Made by a program: the position numbers and the translations under genes | Assembly (NCBI GenBank): GCA_051649085.1 | Contig: JBOFGK010000017.1 | Location: 1-11,187 of the forward strand | DNA length: 11,187 nt | Direction of reading: 5' to 3' | Source of the DNA: JBOFGK01 sp051649085 | GTDB lineage: Bacteria > Bacillota_I > Bacilli_A > UBA3375 | Shown here: positions 5,851-11,187 of the stretch, piece by piece | How the letters are laid out: each line of letters opens with the position of its first letter | Numbering within the stretch: position 1 is the first letter of the stretch | The notes under the pieces: generated by a model | What the model was told of the DNA's origin: nothing | Databases searched by the model: none | What the model saw: the letters and a program-made list of their open reading frames with translations, nothing else

Positions 5851-7227
5851 TTAATTTACCTTTGTCTTAACTTTATACATTATATATCCAAGTGTTATTA
5901 TAACAAATGAGATTACTAAATATCCCCATGAGTATAAACCGTTAATGCTAAAGAATGCTAGTACAATAAATATTTGTCCAATTGCTGCAATTATAGGTGC
6001 AATTAAGCCTTTAAAAGTAGTAGTTTTCTTTTCTTTGAATAATCTAAATGTAATATAAAATACAAATAAATAAAATATAGAGTTCAGTGCCATTGGAATA
6101 TCATCAATTACTACGTTTTTGATGAATTCTATCTCACCTTCATATCCGGCTTGTAGGAAAAATAGTAAAACATAAACAGCTGTTACTATAAAGGTGAATA
6201 TTGATGAATTGAATGGTGTTTTGTGTTTTGATTCTTGTTTGAAAAAACTAGAATTAAATAGTTGGTTGTTACATGCTAGTTTATGTGTGTAACGTGCTCC
6301 AGCCATGAATATAGCATTTGCAGTTCCAAGTACTGAGATTACTACAGCAGTTAATACAAATTTTTCCCCAATTGCCCCTAATCTTTGCGATGCGATTATT
6401 CCAACGTGGTTGTTACCTTCAGCGATAATTTGTTCTGCAGGCATCAATAATGATACTCCAACAAAGTATAGGATATAAACTATCGATGTTATAATCACAG
6501 AGTACGTGAATATTTTAGGTAAGTCTTTTTTAGGTTTTTCCATATCTACTGATAAAGAACCAACCGATATCCAACCATCAAAGGCAAATGCCATTGATAA
6601 CATTGGAGCAAAGAATAGTGCGATTGCTGTTTGTTGTTGAGTGTTTTCTAGTGCGATTGCGGTTGTTGTGAAGTTTTCGGGATCACCCATTGTGATACCA
6701 AGAACGGCAAGTACGATTAGTGGAATTACTTTTACAACTGTTGCAGTTGATGATACAAGTGCCGCAATTTTTGTTGATAGTCCGTTCCAGATAAACATTG
6801 CTACTAGTATTAAAAAGGTTACGATATATTGATTTATTAGTGTCATATTAAGACCGAATAATTGGAAAAAATAGTCAGCAAATACAGTAGATACTACTGC
6901 GACAAGAATTGGTACATATACTACTATTTGATACCAACCAATTATAAATGCTAATCTTTTTCCTATTTTTTCCCCGAAAAGTCGAGTGAAGTGATATTCA
7001 ATATAACCAACAAAACCTCCTTCAACTTGTGTATCTGCTGCAATTACTGCCACACTTATTCCAGCAAAGATTAGTGTAGATGAGATAAATATCCACGCTA
7101 GTATTGCAATAAGTACATTTCCTTGTGTTGATGATAAGATGTTATCTGCTCTAAAAAATATCCCTGACCCAATCATGAATCCTACCGCTGTCAATAATGC
7201 TTGATTTTTAGTTATTTTTCCATTCAC
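5851..7227 (-). CDS. APC-family amino acid permease (Ser/Thr exchanger-like)
   Basis: This 458-residue integral membrane protein has about 12 hydrophobic spans. The first contains AVGFMIGSGIFF, the glycine-rich unwound helix of APC transporters that binds the amino acid carboxylate and amine. Length and overall pattern resemble the LAT/SteT type (SteT of Bacillus subtilis is a Ser/Thr exchanger), but substrate cannot be read from sequence. It starts 9 bp after kbl, so it is the third gene of the tdh operon and probably brings in threonine or exchanges it for glycine or serine. The start is GTG at 7225-7227, with AAGGAG at 7233-7238 overlapping the kbl stop. The nearby ATG at 7221-7223 is out of frame. 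The cytoplasmic tail is short and basic. A general amino acid exchanger is the main alternative. Confidence 0.8.
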   Translation of the reverse strand: MNGKITKNQALLTAVGFMIGSGIFFRADNILSSTQGNVLIAILAWIFISSTLIFAGISVAVIAADTQVEGGFVGYIEYHFTRLFGEKIGKRLAFIIGWYQIVVYVPILVAVVSTVFADYFFQLFGLNMTLINQYIVTFLILVAMFIWNGLSTKIAALVSSTATVVKVIPLIVLAVLGITMGDPENFTTTAIALENTQQQTAIALFFAPMLSMAFAFDGWISVGSLSVDMEKPKKDLPKIFTYSVIITSIVYILYFVGVSLLMPAEQIIAEGNNHVGIIASQRLGAIGEKFVLTAVVISVLGTANAIFMAGARYTHKLACNNQLFNSSFFKQESKHKTPFNSSIFTFIVTAVYVLLFFLQAGYEGEIEFIKNVVIDDIPMALNSIFYLFVFYITFRLFKEKKTTTFKGLIAPIIAAIGQIFIVLAFFSINGLYSWGYLVISFVIITLGYIMYKVKTKVN

Positions 7228-7236
7228 CCTAACTCC

Positions 7237-8412
7237 TTAAATTAATGTTTTGTAGTGATGTATTATTTTCCCATATACATAATCGATTTGTTCTTTTGTA
7301 TGAAGTGCTGAAACCATTATTCTAATACGTCCTTTATTTAGTCCGACTGTTGGATAAATTATTGGTGATACTAAAATATTATCTTCAAAAAGTAATTTTG
7401 TTAATTCAGTAGCTATTTTTTCATCATATACCATAAATGGAGTAATTGGTGTCATTGTATCACCAATACTATATCCATCTTCAATGAATTTACTTTGTAG
7501 ATATTTGGCATTTTCCCATAATTTTTGTACGCGTTCGTCTGTGCGAAGGAGTTCATCGATTATTTGAATACCTGCACTACACATACTTTGTTCTAAACTT
7601 GAAGAAAATAAGAATGGACGTGCTTTTTGGTTTAAGTATTCGATAAGAATTTTTTTACCACCGATAAACCCACCTACAATTCCAAATGCTTTTGATAGAG
7701 TTCCGATCTCAATGTCAATTTTACCTTCTAAGCCGAAGTGATTTACAACTCCACGCCCATGCTCGCCAAGAACACCTTCTCCGTGAGCATCATCAACAAT
7801 TGTATATGCACCGAATTCTTTTGCTAAAATGTAGATCTGATCAAGTGGCGCGATATCGCCATCCATTGAGAATACCCCGTCAGTTACAATAAAGATATTA
7901 CCTTTTATTTCCTGATGATATTGTTCTAAAATAGCTCTTAAATTCTCCATATCACAATGCTTATAAATTACTTTTTTAGTTTTACTTAAAGAAATTGCAT
8001 CAATAATTGAAGCGTGATTTAACTCATCTGATATGACTAAGTCATCAGCTGTTGTTATTGCTGGAATAAGCGCCGTATTTGCTTGAAATCCACTTTGAAC
8101 TACAAGTACACTTTCAACTTTTTTAAAATCAGCTAATTTTTGTTCAAATATTCGATGGATCTCAAAAGTTCCTGAAATAGAGCGAACAGCACCAGGCCCA
8201 ACCCCAAATTTATTAATTGATTCCATCACTGCTTTTTTAGTTATTTCATCAGCGGCAAATCCTAAATAATTGTTAGAACACATATTATAATAATCTTGAT
8301 TATTTATTTTAATTATAGGTCCTTGCTCTGATTGAAGTAACTTGATATGATTATAGATTTTTGTTTCATGGCGTGTATTTATTTCATTTTCTAATTTTTG
8401 ATACAATTTCAT
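7237..8412 (-). CDS. kbl: Glycine C-acetyltransferase (2-amino-3-ketobutyrate CoA ligase)
   Basis: This cytosolic PLP enzyme cleaves 2-amino-3-ketobutyrate with CoA to glycine and acetyl-CoA. It is a 391-residue fold-type I alpha-oxoamine synthase, close to the family's usual 395-400. Visible motifs are SNNYLGFA (46-53), ELNHASI with H133 stacking on PLP, VDDAHGEG with D207/D208 and H210, and TLSKAFG with the Schiff-base lysine K241. The RPFLFSSS segment (265-272) is also typical. Other members of the superfamily (BioF, HemA, serine palmitoyltransferase) are close, but the tdh gene immediately upstream settles the role. Its ATG overlaps the tdh stop (ATGA), and its weak G-run RBS lies inside tdh, so translation is probably coupled. 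Confidence 0.93.
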   Translation of the reverse strand: MKLYQKLENEINTRHETKIYNHIKLLQSEQGPIIKINNQDYYNMCSNNYLGFAADEITKKAVMESINKFGVGPGAVRSISGTFEIHRIFEQKLADFKKVESVLVVQSGFQANTALIPAITTADDLVISDELNHASIIDAISLSKTKKVIYKHCDMENLRAILEQYHQEIKGNIFIVTDGVFSMDGDIAPLDQIYILAKEFGAYTIVDDAHGEGVLGEHGRGVVNHFGLEGKIDIEIGTLSKAFGIVGGFIGGKKILIEYLNQKARPFLFSSSLEQSMCSAGIQIIDELLRTDERVQKLWENAKYLQSKFIEDGYSIGDTMTPITPFMVYDEKIATELTKLLFEDNILVSPIIYPTVGLNKGRIRIMVSALHTKEQIDYVYGKIIHHYKTLI

Positions 8413-9467
8413 TTCCCCCCCAAATGAGTAAAGTCCAATATTATTTTACCGCATTTACCATCTTTCATGACTTTAAAAACTTCATCGAATTCTTCCATTT
8501 TAAATTCATGTGTAATCACAACATCTAAAACTTTTGGATCCATTATTTTATGTTCTAGCCACATACTAGCAGTGTTCCATGTAGAGAATAATCTTCTACC
8601 TGTAACAAACTGCATTTTAATGTTTTTAAATACTAATTCATTTAATGGTAACTCGATTTGCTTAGCAGGATACAAAGAAAGAATGTTTAAATCTCCTCCA
8701 GGAATAACAAGATCACATGCAGTCAATAAACCTTGACGATTACCTGACATTTCTAGAGCTACATCAATCCCATGTCCGTTAGTAATTTGTTGCACACGTT
8801 CATGTACATCGTCTTCAACTGGGTTAATAATATTAATTCCAACATTCATGTCTTTAATCATTTGAATACGGTATGGATTAAGTTCTGTGATTGTAACAGT
8901 AGCTGCTCCACTTATAATAGCTGCGTATGCGGCCATTAATCCGATTGGACCTGCTCCAACAACTAAAATATTTTGTCCTCGTATTTCTGAATAACTTAAA
9001 GTATGGATTGCGTTCCCAAGTGGCTCCATAATACCGGCATATTTATTGTCGATTGATCCTATTTTCCAAAGAATATTTTGTGGTACAACTTGGTATTCAC
9101 ACCAAATCCCATCACGATTAACTCCAAGAATAGAGCCATTTATACAGATGTGTGCGTTTCCTGTACGGCATTGATAACATGTACCACAATGAAGATGTGT
9201 TTCACACACGATAATTTCTCCAATAGAAAATCCTCTTACATTATCACCTAGTTCAACTATTTCAGCGATAACTTCATGACCATTTATTTGTGGTGTTTTA
9301 ATTGTTTCTTGAGCCCACTCATCCCATTTATAAATATGAAAATCTGTTCCGCAGACACTACTTTTTAAAACCTTAATTTTAACATCGTCACCTCTATTAA
9401 TTTCAGGTTCTTTTATATCCATTAATTCAAATCCTTCTTTTGGTTCTTTTTTTACGATTGCTTTCAT
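8409..9467 (-). CDS. tdh: L-threonine 3-dehydrogenase
   Basis: This zinc-dependent medium-chain dehydrogenase oxidises L-threonine with NAD to 2-amino-3-ketobutyrate, which kbl then uses. It has 352 residues (E. coli Tdh has 341). Catalytic zinc residues are C39 in SVCGTDFHIY and H64-E65 in NGHE, with E148 near. The threonine-dehydrogenase signature HIYKWDEW (44-51) separates it from sorbitol and alcohol dehydrogenases. The structural zinc cysteines are C94, C97, C100 and C108. The Rossmann motif is GAGPIG (171-176), and E195 at the end of the second strand suits NAD. AGAGAGG (9475-9481) lies 7 nt before the ATG. It is the first gene of the operon. Its last codons TTG GGG GGG AAA TGA contain seven G in a row just before the kbl start. 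Confidence 0.94.
   Translation of the reverse strand: MKAIVKKEPKEGFELMDIKEPEINRGDDVKIKVLKSSVCGTDFHIYKWDEWAQETIKTPQINGHEVIAEIVELGDNVRGFSIGEIIVCETHLHCGTCYQCRTGNAHICINGSILGVNRDGIWCEYQVVPQNILWKIGSIDNKYAGIMEPLGNAIHTLSYSEIRGQNILVVGAGPIGLMAAYAAIISGAATVTITELNPYRIQMIKDMNVGINIINPVEDDVHERVQQITNGHGIDVALEMSGNRQGLLTACDLVIPGGDLNILSLYPAKQIELPLNELVFKNIKMQFVTGRRLFSTWNTASMWLEHKIMDPKVLDVVITHEFKMEEFDEVFKVMKDGKCGKIILDFTHLGGK
8414..8421 (-). promoter_or_regulatory. Seven-G run: kbl ribosome binding site and possible -1 slippery site
   Basis: The minus strand reads TTTGGGGGGGAAATGA across the end of tdh. In the tdh frame the heptamer is G GGG GGG. A -1 slip there gives GAA ATG, which is in frame with kbl, so a Tdh-Kbl fusion would result. 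The same G-run is the only Shine-Dalgarno-like site for kbl, with short spacing (2-5 nt). Frameshifting is inference. Confidence 0.35.
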
Positions 9468-9504
9468 AAGAAAACCTCTCTTTCATCAAATTGTTTACAG
9501 CCAA

Positions 9505-9513
9505 ATTGTAACA
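9505..9513 (-). promoter_or_regulatory. Extended -10 promoter of the tdh operon
   Basis: The minus strand reads TGTTACAAT, an extended -10, 38 bp before the tdh ATG. No good -35 is seen. Further right, to about 9600, the DNA is nearly pure A/T with no gene. No operator or riboswitch is recognisable, and a TGTAAACAA string (9491-9499, minus strand) lies just downstream of the -10. Confidence 0.5.
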
Positions 9514-9600
9514 TAAAAAAATCTATAACTCGAATTATTTACATAATTATAAAAAAAATTTATAATTTCAATATAAAAATTGTCTTTTTAAAAAATGTTT

Positions 9601-9649
9601 TACTCTTTTTTTACTCTTTTTTACTTTTTTTTAAAATTTATGATATAAT
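9601..9649 (+). promoter_or_regulatory. Plus-strand promoter with phased T-tracts upstream
   Basis: TGATATAAT (9641-9649) is a consensus extended -10 with expected start near 9656. Upstream are T-tracts beginning at 9606, 9617 and 9625, roughly one helical turn apart, a pattern that bends DNA and can act like an UP element. TTACTT (9621-9626) is 17 bp from TATAAT but is a poor -35. The next gene starts 317 bp later. Confidence 0.5.
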
Positions 9650-9655
9650 TTATAG

Positions 9656-9941
9656 TTTTTAAAATTACTTAAAAAGATTTTGAATTAAACGGATTCAGAA
9701 TGGAACACAAATATTTAATTGTAAACAAAAAACAGATTGTTATACAATAAATCACATTTTGAAATAGTCAATACTGTTTTTTTAAAAATAACATCGATGT
9801 CTCTTTTAAAACAAGCGGATATTTATATGGTTTTTGCTAATACGAAATGGAAAATTTAACTTCAAATAATCCTTTTTCGAATTCAAATTAAAAATTTAGA
9901 AATATCTTATAAGAAAAAGGCCTAAATCGTAATAAATGATG
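9656..9941 (+). other. Non-coding stretch, possible short RNA or long leader
   Basis: Apart from a 16-codon frame at 9700-9750 (MEHKYLIVNKKQIVIQ, weak RBS) nothing looks coding. The stretch follows a good promoter. It could be a roughly 125-nt RNA ending at the weak terminator near 9783, or a long 5' leader of the SAM hydrolase gene. I recognise no known riboswitch in it. Confidence 0.3.
9730..9783 (+). terminator. Weak candidate terminator
   Basis: AAACAG (9730-9735) pairs with CTGTTT (9774-9779), extended by TTG/CAA after a small bulge. Inside, ATTGT/ACAAT forms a second hairpin. Seven T (9777-9783) close it. The loop is long and the stem AT-rich, so efficiency is doubtful. Confidence 0.3.
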
Positions 9942-9947
9942 TATAAT
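9942..9947 (+). promoter_or_regulatory. TATAAT box next to the SAM hydrolase gene
   Basis: Consensus TATAAT lies 25 bp before the ATG at 9973, giving a short leader with TAGGAG (9961-9966) as the ribosome binding site. No TGn extension or good -35 is present. The stronger promoter at 9641-9649 may also serve the gene. Confidence 0.45.
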
Positions 9948-9972
9948 ATAAGAAATGACATAGGAGTTGAAT

Positions 9973-10821
9973 ATGAATAAAATTATTGTTTTTCAAAGTG
10001 ATTTTGGATTAGTTGATGGAGCAGTTAGTGCAATGTATGGTGTGTCGAAAATGGTTGATCCTAAGTTAGAACTTTTTGACTTGACCCATGATATCACAGC
10101 CTTTAATAAATATGAAGCATCATTTAGATTATATCAAACATTTAAATATTGGCCAGAAACGACAGTTTTTGTCTCAGTTGTTGATCCAGGAGTTGGTTCA
10201 ATTAGAAAAAGTGTTGTTGCGAAAACACGAGATAACAAGTATATTGTAACTCCGGATAATGGAACATTAACGCATTTAGTGAATAATGACGAAATTATCG
10301 AGGTTAGAGAAATCGATGAATCAATTAATCGTCTAAAAGGAAGTGAAAAAAGTTATACATTCCATGGAAGAGATGTGTATGCATATACTGCTGCTAGAAT
10401 TGCTTCAGGTCAAATTGATTTTGATGGAGTTGGACCAAAACATGAAGTTTCATCTCTTGAATTATTAGAAACGAATACACCGGACTTAAAAGCAGGTTAT
10501 GCAAGTGGAATCGTTGAAGTGCTAGATGTTCGTTACGGTTCGCTTTGGACAAATATTGATTACCACAAATTTGAAGAAGCTGGATTTATGTTTGGTGATC
10601 AAATTAGAGTAAAAATCACATATAAAGATCGATTGATATATAGCAATATTATCACGTTCTGTCAAAGTTTTGCTGCAGTAACAGTCGGAGAATCATTATG
10701 TTATATTAACTCGGTTTTGACGGTTGGTCTTGCGATTAATCAAGGTAATTTTGCAAAAGCATATAATATTAAACCAAGTATTTATACTAAAGTCGAGCTA
10801 GTCAAATTAGATGTTAAATAA
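9973..10821 (+). CDS. S-adenosyl-L-methionine hydrolase, adenosine-forming (DUF62 family)
   Basis: This cytosolic enzyme cleaves SAM with water or hydroxide to adenosine and L-methionine. It belongs to the SAM hydroxide adenosyltransferase family, the hydrolytic relatives of fluorinase and chlorinase. It has 282 residues, usual for the family. From this start, FQSDFGLVDG (7-16) holds D10 for ribose binding. VVDPGVGSIRK (69-79) holds D71 and R78, TPDNG (93-97) is conserved, and FHGRDVYA (130-137) holds H131. D71, R78 and H131 match the family's Asp-Arg-His triad with its 7-residue spacing. The C-terminal domain (about 170-280) includes GFMFGDQIRV. An in-frame TTG at 9967 directly abuts TAGGAG and cannot be the start; the ATG at 9973 has 6-nt spacing. 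A SAM riboswitch follows 77 bp downstream, pointing to local control of SAM and methionine. Confidence 0.9.
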   Translation: MNKIIVFQSDFGLVDGAVSAMYGVSKMVDPKLELFDLTHDITAFNKYEASFRLYQTFKYWPETTVFVSVVDPGVGSIRKSVVAKTRDNKYIVTPDNGTLTHLVNNDEIIEVREIDESINRLKGSEKSYTFHGRDVYAYTAARIASGQIDFDGVGPKHEVSSLELLETNTPDLKAGYASGIVEVLDVRYGSLWTNIDYHKFEEAGFMFGDQIRVKITYKDRLIYSNIITFCQSFAAVTVGESLCYINSVLTVGLAINQGNFAKAYNIKPSIYTKVELVKLDVK

Positions 10822-10854
10822 ATGTAAATTTTTCAAGCAGGTTATCGAAAAAAG

Positions 10855-10876
10855 TGTTATACTTAAAATAAGTATA
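10855..10876 (+). promoter_or_regulatory. Riboswitch promoter with palindrome over the -10
   Basis: TGTTATACT (10855-10863) is an extended -10 with expected start near 10870, about 29 nt before the aptamer. TATACTT (10858-10864) and AAGTATA (10870-10876) form a perfect 7-bp inverted repeat covering the -10 and the start site, so a repressor site is possible. No T-run follows it, so it is not a terminator for the SAM hydrolase gene. Confidence 0.45.
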
Positions 10877-10898
10877 AAATAAAATTAAATAAAACATG

Positions 10899-10995
10899 TC
10901 TCATTAAGAATGGCTAAGAGAAACAACTCAATGAAGCCTAGCAACCCCGAAATTGGAAGGTGCTTAAATTTGCATACAATGTATGAACAATGAGA
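10899..10995 (+). promoter_or_regulatory. SAM-I (S-box) riboswitch aptamer
   Basis: P1 is TCTCATT (10899-10905) with AATGAGA (10989-10995). P2 has GGC/GCC (10912-10914, 10936-10938) and GAG/CTC (10918-10920, 10927-10929) around a kink-turn ATGAAG. The conserved core GCAACC (10941-10946) and AAGGTGCTTAAATTTGCA (10957-10974) are present. P3 pairs CC with GG on both sides of GAAATT. P4 is CATAC/GTATG (10973-10985) with an AAT loop. All fit the family (Rfam SAM riboswitch, S-box leader), which switches off transcription when SAM binds. The gene it controls is not in the window. Confidence 0.92.
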
Positions 10996-11004
10996 AACTC
11001 GAAT

Positions 11005-11033
11005 GGACGTGTCAGTTAGATGCGTTCTTTTTT
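11005..11033 (+). terminator. S-box intrinsic terminator
   Basis: GGACGTGTC pairs with GATGCGTTC (9 bp including G-T wobbles) around a 5-nt AGTTA loop, followed by six T. It starts 10 nt after P1 of the aptamer, the normal place of the regulated terminator. A competing pairing, AACT with AGTT (10996-10999, 11014-11017), could be part of the antiterminator. Confidence 0.85.
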
Positions 11034-11128
11034 ATTTAAAACTAAAGTAAGACCAACTATGAGAAGTCAAGCAAATAATAAATAATTTCTGTTTTTCTTT
11101 TCCAATGAGAATTGCGCTGTCCATATTT

Positions 11129-11150
11129 GGTAGTTAAAAAACTACCTTTT
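11129..11150 (+). terminator. Second hairpin with short T-run
   Basis: GGTAGTT and AACTACC form a perfect 7-bp stem with a 4-nt AAAA loop, followed by four T. It could be a second attenuator downstream of the S-box, or a terminator for a minus-strand gene entering from the right. The surrounding 11034-11187 has no plus-strand gene start. Confidence 0.5.
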
Positions 11151-11187
11151 AAAGGGTATGTAGTTGGAATAAGGTTATCTAAGTAGT

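Noticed and set aside
5746..5855. Three hairpins after the permease as terminators
   Set aside because: None has a T-run on either strand. The U-tailed hairpin at 5610-5639 is a better terminator.
3892..8736. Plus-strand open frames of 60-95 codons opposite the secreted-protein, permease, kbl and tdh genes
   Set aside because: They lie antisense to well-supported genes, lack ribosome binding sites and show no family features. The two opposite the secreted genes change with those genes.
9967..9972. TTG as start of the SAM hydrolase
   Set aside because: It directly abuts the TAGGAG ribosome binding site with no spacing. The ATG at 9973 is 6 nt away and fits the family's N-terminus.
11057..11185. 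Open minus-strand frame of 42 codons entering from the right edge and ending at TAG
   Set aside because: It could be the end of a convergent gene, but it is short, matches no family I know, and contains the GGTAGTT/AACTACC hairpin. Sequence beyond 11187 is needed.

Overview
This is an AT-rich window (my estimate by eye is about 30% GC) from a Bacillota-type genome. Short Shine-Dalgarno sites, many extended -10 promoters (TGnTATAAT-like), U-tailed intrinsic terminators, Mga-like regulators and a SAM-I (S-box) riboswitch support this. I cannot name the genus; a Lactobacillales or Erysipelotrichia-like lineage is a guess. TGA is read as stop, because tdh ends in TGA inside a normal ATGA overlap. 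There are no tRNA or rRNA genes, CRISPR arrays or recognisable insertion sequences.

Left part (1-3815): two paralogous Mga/PRD-type transcription regulators lie on the minus strand. The first is cut by the window edge. Both have matching upstream regions: an extended -10 for the regulator, a purine-rich block, and a second extended -10 pointing the other way about 58 bp away. Each divergent promoter faces 230-340 bp with no convincing gene and ends at a bidirectional hairpin terminator. In the first copy this stretch holds a 12-codon mini-ORF with a very strong ribosome binding site.

Middle (3780-5645): a tandem duplication of about 914 bp carries two genes for secreted 167-residue proteins of unknown function. 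The signal peptides are identical even in DNA. The mature parts differ at 35 residues, mostly by amino-acid-changing substitutions, and are more divergent than the non-coding flanks. The same terminator hairpin occurs three times and marks the repeat boundaries. Neighbouring Mga-like regulators often control surface or secreted proteins, so these may be their targets; that is inference.

Right-centre (5646-9513): a minus-strand operon tdh-kbl-permease. L-threonine dehydrogenase and 2-amino-3-ketobutyrate CoA ligase convert threonine plus CoA to glycine plus acetyl-CoA. The APC-family permease (Ser/Thr exchanger-like) probably moves threonine, serine or glycine. tdh and kbl overlap by ATGA, and a run of seven G at the junction has the form of a -1 slippery site that would fuse the two proteins.

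Right end (9514-11187): a 0.5-kb spacer with phased T-tracts and a plus-strand promoter leads to a SAM hydrolase (DUF62/SAM hydroxide adenosyltransferase family), whose real start is an ATG at 9973. It is followed by a complete SAM-I riboswitch with its own terminator. No plus-strand gene begins between that terminator and the window end, so the regulated gene lies beyond the window, or the riboswitch makes mainly a short RNA.
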